Source of the DNA: Brucella rhizosphaerae
GTDB taxonomy: Bacteria > Pseudomonadota > Alphaproteobacteria > Rhizobiales > Rhizobiaceae
Assembly: GCF_002252475.1 (NCBI RefSeq)
Contig: NZ_NNRK01000022.1
Coordinates: forward strand, 147,600 to 211,599
Reading direction: 5' to 3'
DNA length: 64,000 nt
Positions within the stretch are counted from its first letter, which is position 1. Each line of letters opens with the position of its first letter. Positions 61,579 to 64,000 of this stretch are shown piece after piece. Both the position numbers and the translations under genes were made by a program. The notes beneath the pieces were generated by a model. The model did no database searches, was not told where the DNA came from, and was given only the letters and a program-made list of their open reading frames with translations.

Positions 61579-63354
61579 TTACACCGTTTCTACACCGCGA
61601 GTTTCGTAAATGGATGGCTCATCGGCCTCCTCGGCCATTCCAAGCCCAACGGCCATGACGGTTGCGACAACCCCGTCGATCTTATCGAGCGAGTGTTTCT
61701 TGTCCGGCACGTAATTGAGATTTGCATCAAAGCGGACAGTCGAATGACCAAACATCCACGCAAGCATCGGGTTTCCGCCATGCTCGATCTTGCCCGCAAA
61801 AATAAGGCGCTCAATTTCCTTGGTAGGCTCAGACAGCGTCTGATGGCCTTGCCTCATCTGGATCTGCAACTCTGGGTCCATGCCGACATGCTGCAGATCG
61901 CCTGCAAGCTTACTGGCATTCCAAGGATCATAACCAAAAGCTAGAATCTCAAACTGGGCAAAGGCGTCGAGAATGGCTTGCTGGACAAACGACTGATCAA
62001 CAAAATCACCCGGCGTCGTGCGCAGGGCACCATCACGCACCCATTTATGCCAATCAACACGCCGATCTTGCTCTGCGCGCTCATCAAGTGTCGCTTCCGG
62101 CACCCAGAACAGCGGGATAATCACCCACTTTTCATTGTCATCATCTGGCGGGAATACCACCACAAGCGCGGTAATATCGCGGGTCGATGATACGTCGCAG
62201 GCAAGATATGCCTTGCGACCTTTATTCTGCTCCCAAAGCTGCGGCCAAGATTTCGCATCTGTAGTACACGCAGCCCACTTTGCGCGCGGGATCCATCCAG
62301 ATAGCTGATCAACCCATCGATTGAGGTGATAGCATTGAAATACTGCTTCGAGCGCCGGACGCCCCTTGGCCTTCTTGAACTCAGTCCGTAGATAATCCAG
62401 CGTCGGTGTCAGACCAAGACTGGGATTGGCCTTACGCCAAACTTCCTCATCGGTCCAATCGTCATCTTCGCCGATACCAAAATAGACAACCAGTGTTGTC
62501 TGATCATCCATCTCACCGCGCATGATGGCGAGAGATTCTTCGAACCACTCAAAGCCAGTACGGTTTTGCTTTCGACCAGCAGTAGACGCATAAAGCTCAA
62601 TCGGCTGCAGTCTGGCGCCTGTCCCTTGTCGCAGAGTGTCAGCAAGTTCGCGAGTTTTCCATTCGTGGATCTCGTCGCCCACGATAACAGTAGGTGAACG
62701 TCCATGCTTACCGTCAGGAGAACCAGTGAGCAGTTGGCAAAGCGATGTTGTTTCGCGCAGAAAGATCGACTTATCGTGCAGCGATATGCGCTCGTTTCCG
62801 TGCGCATCTTCCAGAAGCCCATTTGCCTCCCGGATGATATCCTGCATTTTGCCAAAAGGGACGCGTCCCTGATCTTCGTTGCGCCCGAAAACATAAGCTT
62901 CAGCGCCGTTGACCTTCTCCAACACGAAGAACAAAACGCCAAGAGCTGCCAGAAACTCCGATTTGCCATTCTTACGCGGTATCCACAGATCCAGCCGCTT
63001 GAAGATCCGGATATGCTCAATGCTGGGCTTATGTGTTGCTGGGTCGATGACCTCGATTGGCTTTTTCCAGCCGACCAGCAATCGAACCGTGATCTCCTGC
63101 CATTTGACCAGACGAAACGAGACGCCTTTGAAACGGTCATTAGTAAGCCGAAAGATCGTCGGCCACGCAGCAACAACCTTGTCTGCTTTGCCATGGTCAA
63201 ACCATGCGCCCGGAACGCTTGATGCGCGCTTCCATGCTGACAGCGCCCAAACGTATGCCGGATCCGTCGCAACATCCGCGAGCCATGCTGGCAGATTTAA
63301 TGCTGCCCAGCCGTCAGTTTGGTCTTGCTCCGGGTGGTGGGCTGTCTGCCCCAT
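61579..63354 (-). CDS. terL: Terminase large subunit
   Basis: 591 residues, HK97-type (Terminase_1). The ATPase motor has Walker A-like WIPRKNGKSEF and Walker B TVIVGDEIHEW. The nuclease domain carries acidic residues in LACDVSSTRD, FGYDPWNASKL and DKIDGVVATVMAVG. It packages and cuts phage DNA. The 5' end overlaps the small-subunit gene by 41 bases in another frame. Confidence 0.96.
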   Translation of the reverse strand: MGQTAHHPEQDQTDGWAALNLPAWLADVATDPAYVWALSAWKRASSVPGAWFDHGKADKVVAAWPTIFRLTNDRFKGVSFRLVKWQEITVRLLVGWKKPIEVIDPATHKPSIEHIRIFKRLDLWIPRKNGKSEFLAALGVLFFVLEKVNGAEAYVFGRNEDQGRVPFGKMQDIIREANGLLEDAHGNERISLHDKSIFLRETTSLCQLLTGSPDGKHGRSPTVIVGDEIHEWKTRELADTLRQGTGARLQPIELYASTAGRKQNRTGFEWFEESLAIMRGEMDDQTTLVVYFGIGEDDDWTDEEVWRKANPSLGLTPTLDYLRTEFKKAKGRPALEAVFQCYHLNRWVDQLSGWIPRAKWAACTTDAKSWPQLWEQNKGRKAYLACDVSSTRDITALVVVFPPDDDNEKWVIIPLFWVPEATLDERAEQDRRVDWHKWVRDGALRTTPGDFVDQSFVQQAILDAFAQFEILAFGYDPWNASKLAGDLQHVGMDPELQIQMRQGHQTLSEPTKEIERLIFAGKIEHGGNPMLAWMFGHSTVRFDANLNYVPDKKHSLDKIDGVVATVMAVGLGMAEEADEPSIYETRGVETV

Positions 63355-63952
63355 TCATCAACCCCATCGGATCAGTATCAGGCTCTTCCGATGAGGCCGG
63401 ACGCTGTGCGCCCGATTGTGGGTGAGCACCGCCAAGCGCCAATCGGCCCTGACCAGCATTGAAGGATTCAGTACGGATCAGATCCTGATCGCGCATAGGT
63501 GTGAAACCGAACTCGGCATCTAAAAGGCGAAGGGCTGTCTCAGCTTTGCCCATGAAATCAACATTTGGATGCTGTCGATAAACGATTTCGCCATCGCCCT
63601 TTTTGACTTTCACTGTCACGCCGCCTCGCGGCAAATCCTTACGCAGCTGATCGGCGCAGTCGAAGAATTGCTGCATCCACCAACAGTAACGAGCGAGAGC
63701 ACCGCGATAAGCTGGACGCCTGCGGCCTTGTTTGACCATGATGTCAGAAAGCTCTTTCCAGAGCCGAATTGCGTAAGCCCAATAAGCCGGCGCTTTCGCA
63801 AACTCAGCCGGGATTGGAAATGGATCGATATCCGTGCCTGACTTCTCAGCGGCTACCGCGATAGCTTCCAATTCCTGCTCGACTTTACGCTTGCGCCGCC
63901 CCGGAAATCCTTTGGCTTGCTGCAATTGTGGATCGTCTTTACGCCGTCCCAT
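63314..63952 (-). CDS. terS: Terminase small subunit, P27 family
   Basis: 212 residues. A basic N-terminus (MGRRKDDPQLQQAKGFPGRR, then RKRKVEQ) is the P27-type start, followed by a helical core (APAYWAYAIRLWKELSD, RGALARYCWWMQQFFDCAD) and a C-terminal DQDLIRTESF. The acidic, Pro-rich tail extends into the large-subunit overlap. It recognises the packaging site. No further gene begins in the last 48 bases of the window. Confidence 0.92.
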   Translation of the reverse strand: MGRRKDDPQLQQAKGFPGRRKRKVEQELEAIAVAAEKSGTDIDPFPIPAEFAKAPAYWAYAIRLWKELSDIMVKQGRRRPAYRGALARYCWWMQQFFDCADQLRKDLPRGGVTVKVKKGDGEIVYRQHPNVDFMGKAETALRLLDAEFGFTPMRDQDLIRTESFNAGQGRLALGGAHPQSGAQRPASSEEPDTDPMGLMNGADSPPPGARPN

Positions 63953-64000
63953 ACCTCGAACCGCCTGTTTGGCACCTCGCAGGTGCAGAAAAAAAAGTTA

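Larger units (their letters stand above)
38189..64000. mobile_element. Siphovirus-type prophage (partial, continues past window)
   Basis: Contains terminase, portal, ClpP-like protease, HK97 capsid, connector, tail tube, G/GT, tape measure, tail tip, fibres, lysis genes and an SOS-controlled polymerase cassette in a standard siphovirus order. Integrase, repressor and replication genes would lie beyond 64 kb. The left edge is not defined. The GHKL/methyltransferase module may be prophage cargo or an older island. Confidence 0.85.

Noticed and set aside
1..64000. CRISPR array, riboswitch or rRNA genes
   Set aside because: No regularly spaced direct repeats, no rRNA-like sequence and no recognisable riboswitch core were seen on reading the window.

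Overview
The window looks like chromosomal DNA of an alphaproteobacterium of the order Rhizobiales. Brucella/Ochrobactrum is the best guess, from gene content, the GAAC-N7-GAAC type of LexA box and a roughly 105-bp dispersed repeat of a kind common in that group. This assignment is inference, because no database could be searched. It divides into a metabolic half (1-32.1 kb), a low-GC horizontally acquired segment (about 32.1-38.2 kb) and a prophage that runs off the right edge (about 38.2-64 kb).

1-32.1 kb. After the tail of an MFS exporter, a tRNA-Gly(GCC) and three tiny membrane proteins come a secreted alpha/beta hydrolase and a divergent membrane-anchored AraC-type regulator. Next is a two-directional catabolic locus (4-17.2 kb). 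A GntR/UTRA regulator, a NagB-like deaminase, an FGGY kinase, a HemL-like aminotransferase and an oligopeptide-type ABC transporter (fused ATPase plus two permeases) lie on the minus strand. The solute-binding protein, an M17 aminopeptidase and an S12 serine hydrolase lie on the plus strand. This suggests uptake and dismantling of an amino-sugar or peptide conjugate. A second locus (17.5-30.1 kb) is for sugar acids: IlvD/Edd dehydratase, HIBADH-type and DenD-type dehydrogenases, FAD-linked oxidase, FadR-type regulator, FAA-family enzyme, TRAP transporter, DMT permease and an enolase-superfamily dehydratase. Two inverted repeats sharing one core sequence flank its regulator and are good operator candidates.

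32.1-38.2 kb. This is AT-rich and begins with IS5-family transposase wreckage. It carries a three-gene module: a 777-residue protein with two GHKL ATPase domains, a response-regulator-like protein with a C-terminal RNTLGH (HEPN-like) motif, and a convergent, 3'-overlapping DNA cytosine-5 methyltransferase. No restriction endonuclease is visible. I regard this as the best candidate for an undescribed defence or regulatory system in the window.

38.2-64 kb. A siphovirus-type prophage. A LexA-controlled Y-family polymerase cassette runs on the plus strand to a bidirectional terminator. The late genes run on the minus strand from terminase (right edge) through portal, ClpP-like protease, HK97 capsid, connectors, tail tube, frameshifted tail chaperones (A AAA AAC slippery site with hairpin), tape measure, tail tip, fibres and a holin/SAR-endolysin/nested-spanin lysis cassette. 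One small secreted-protein gene sits antisense in the tail operon as a probable moron. Integrase, repressor and attachment sites are not in view.
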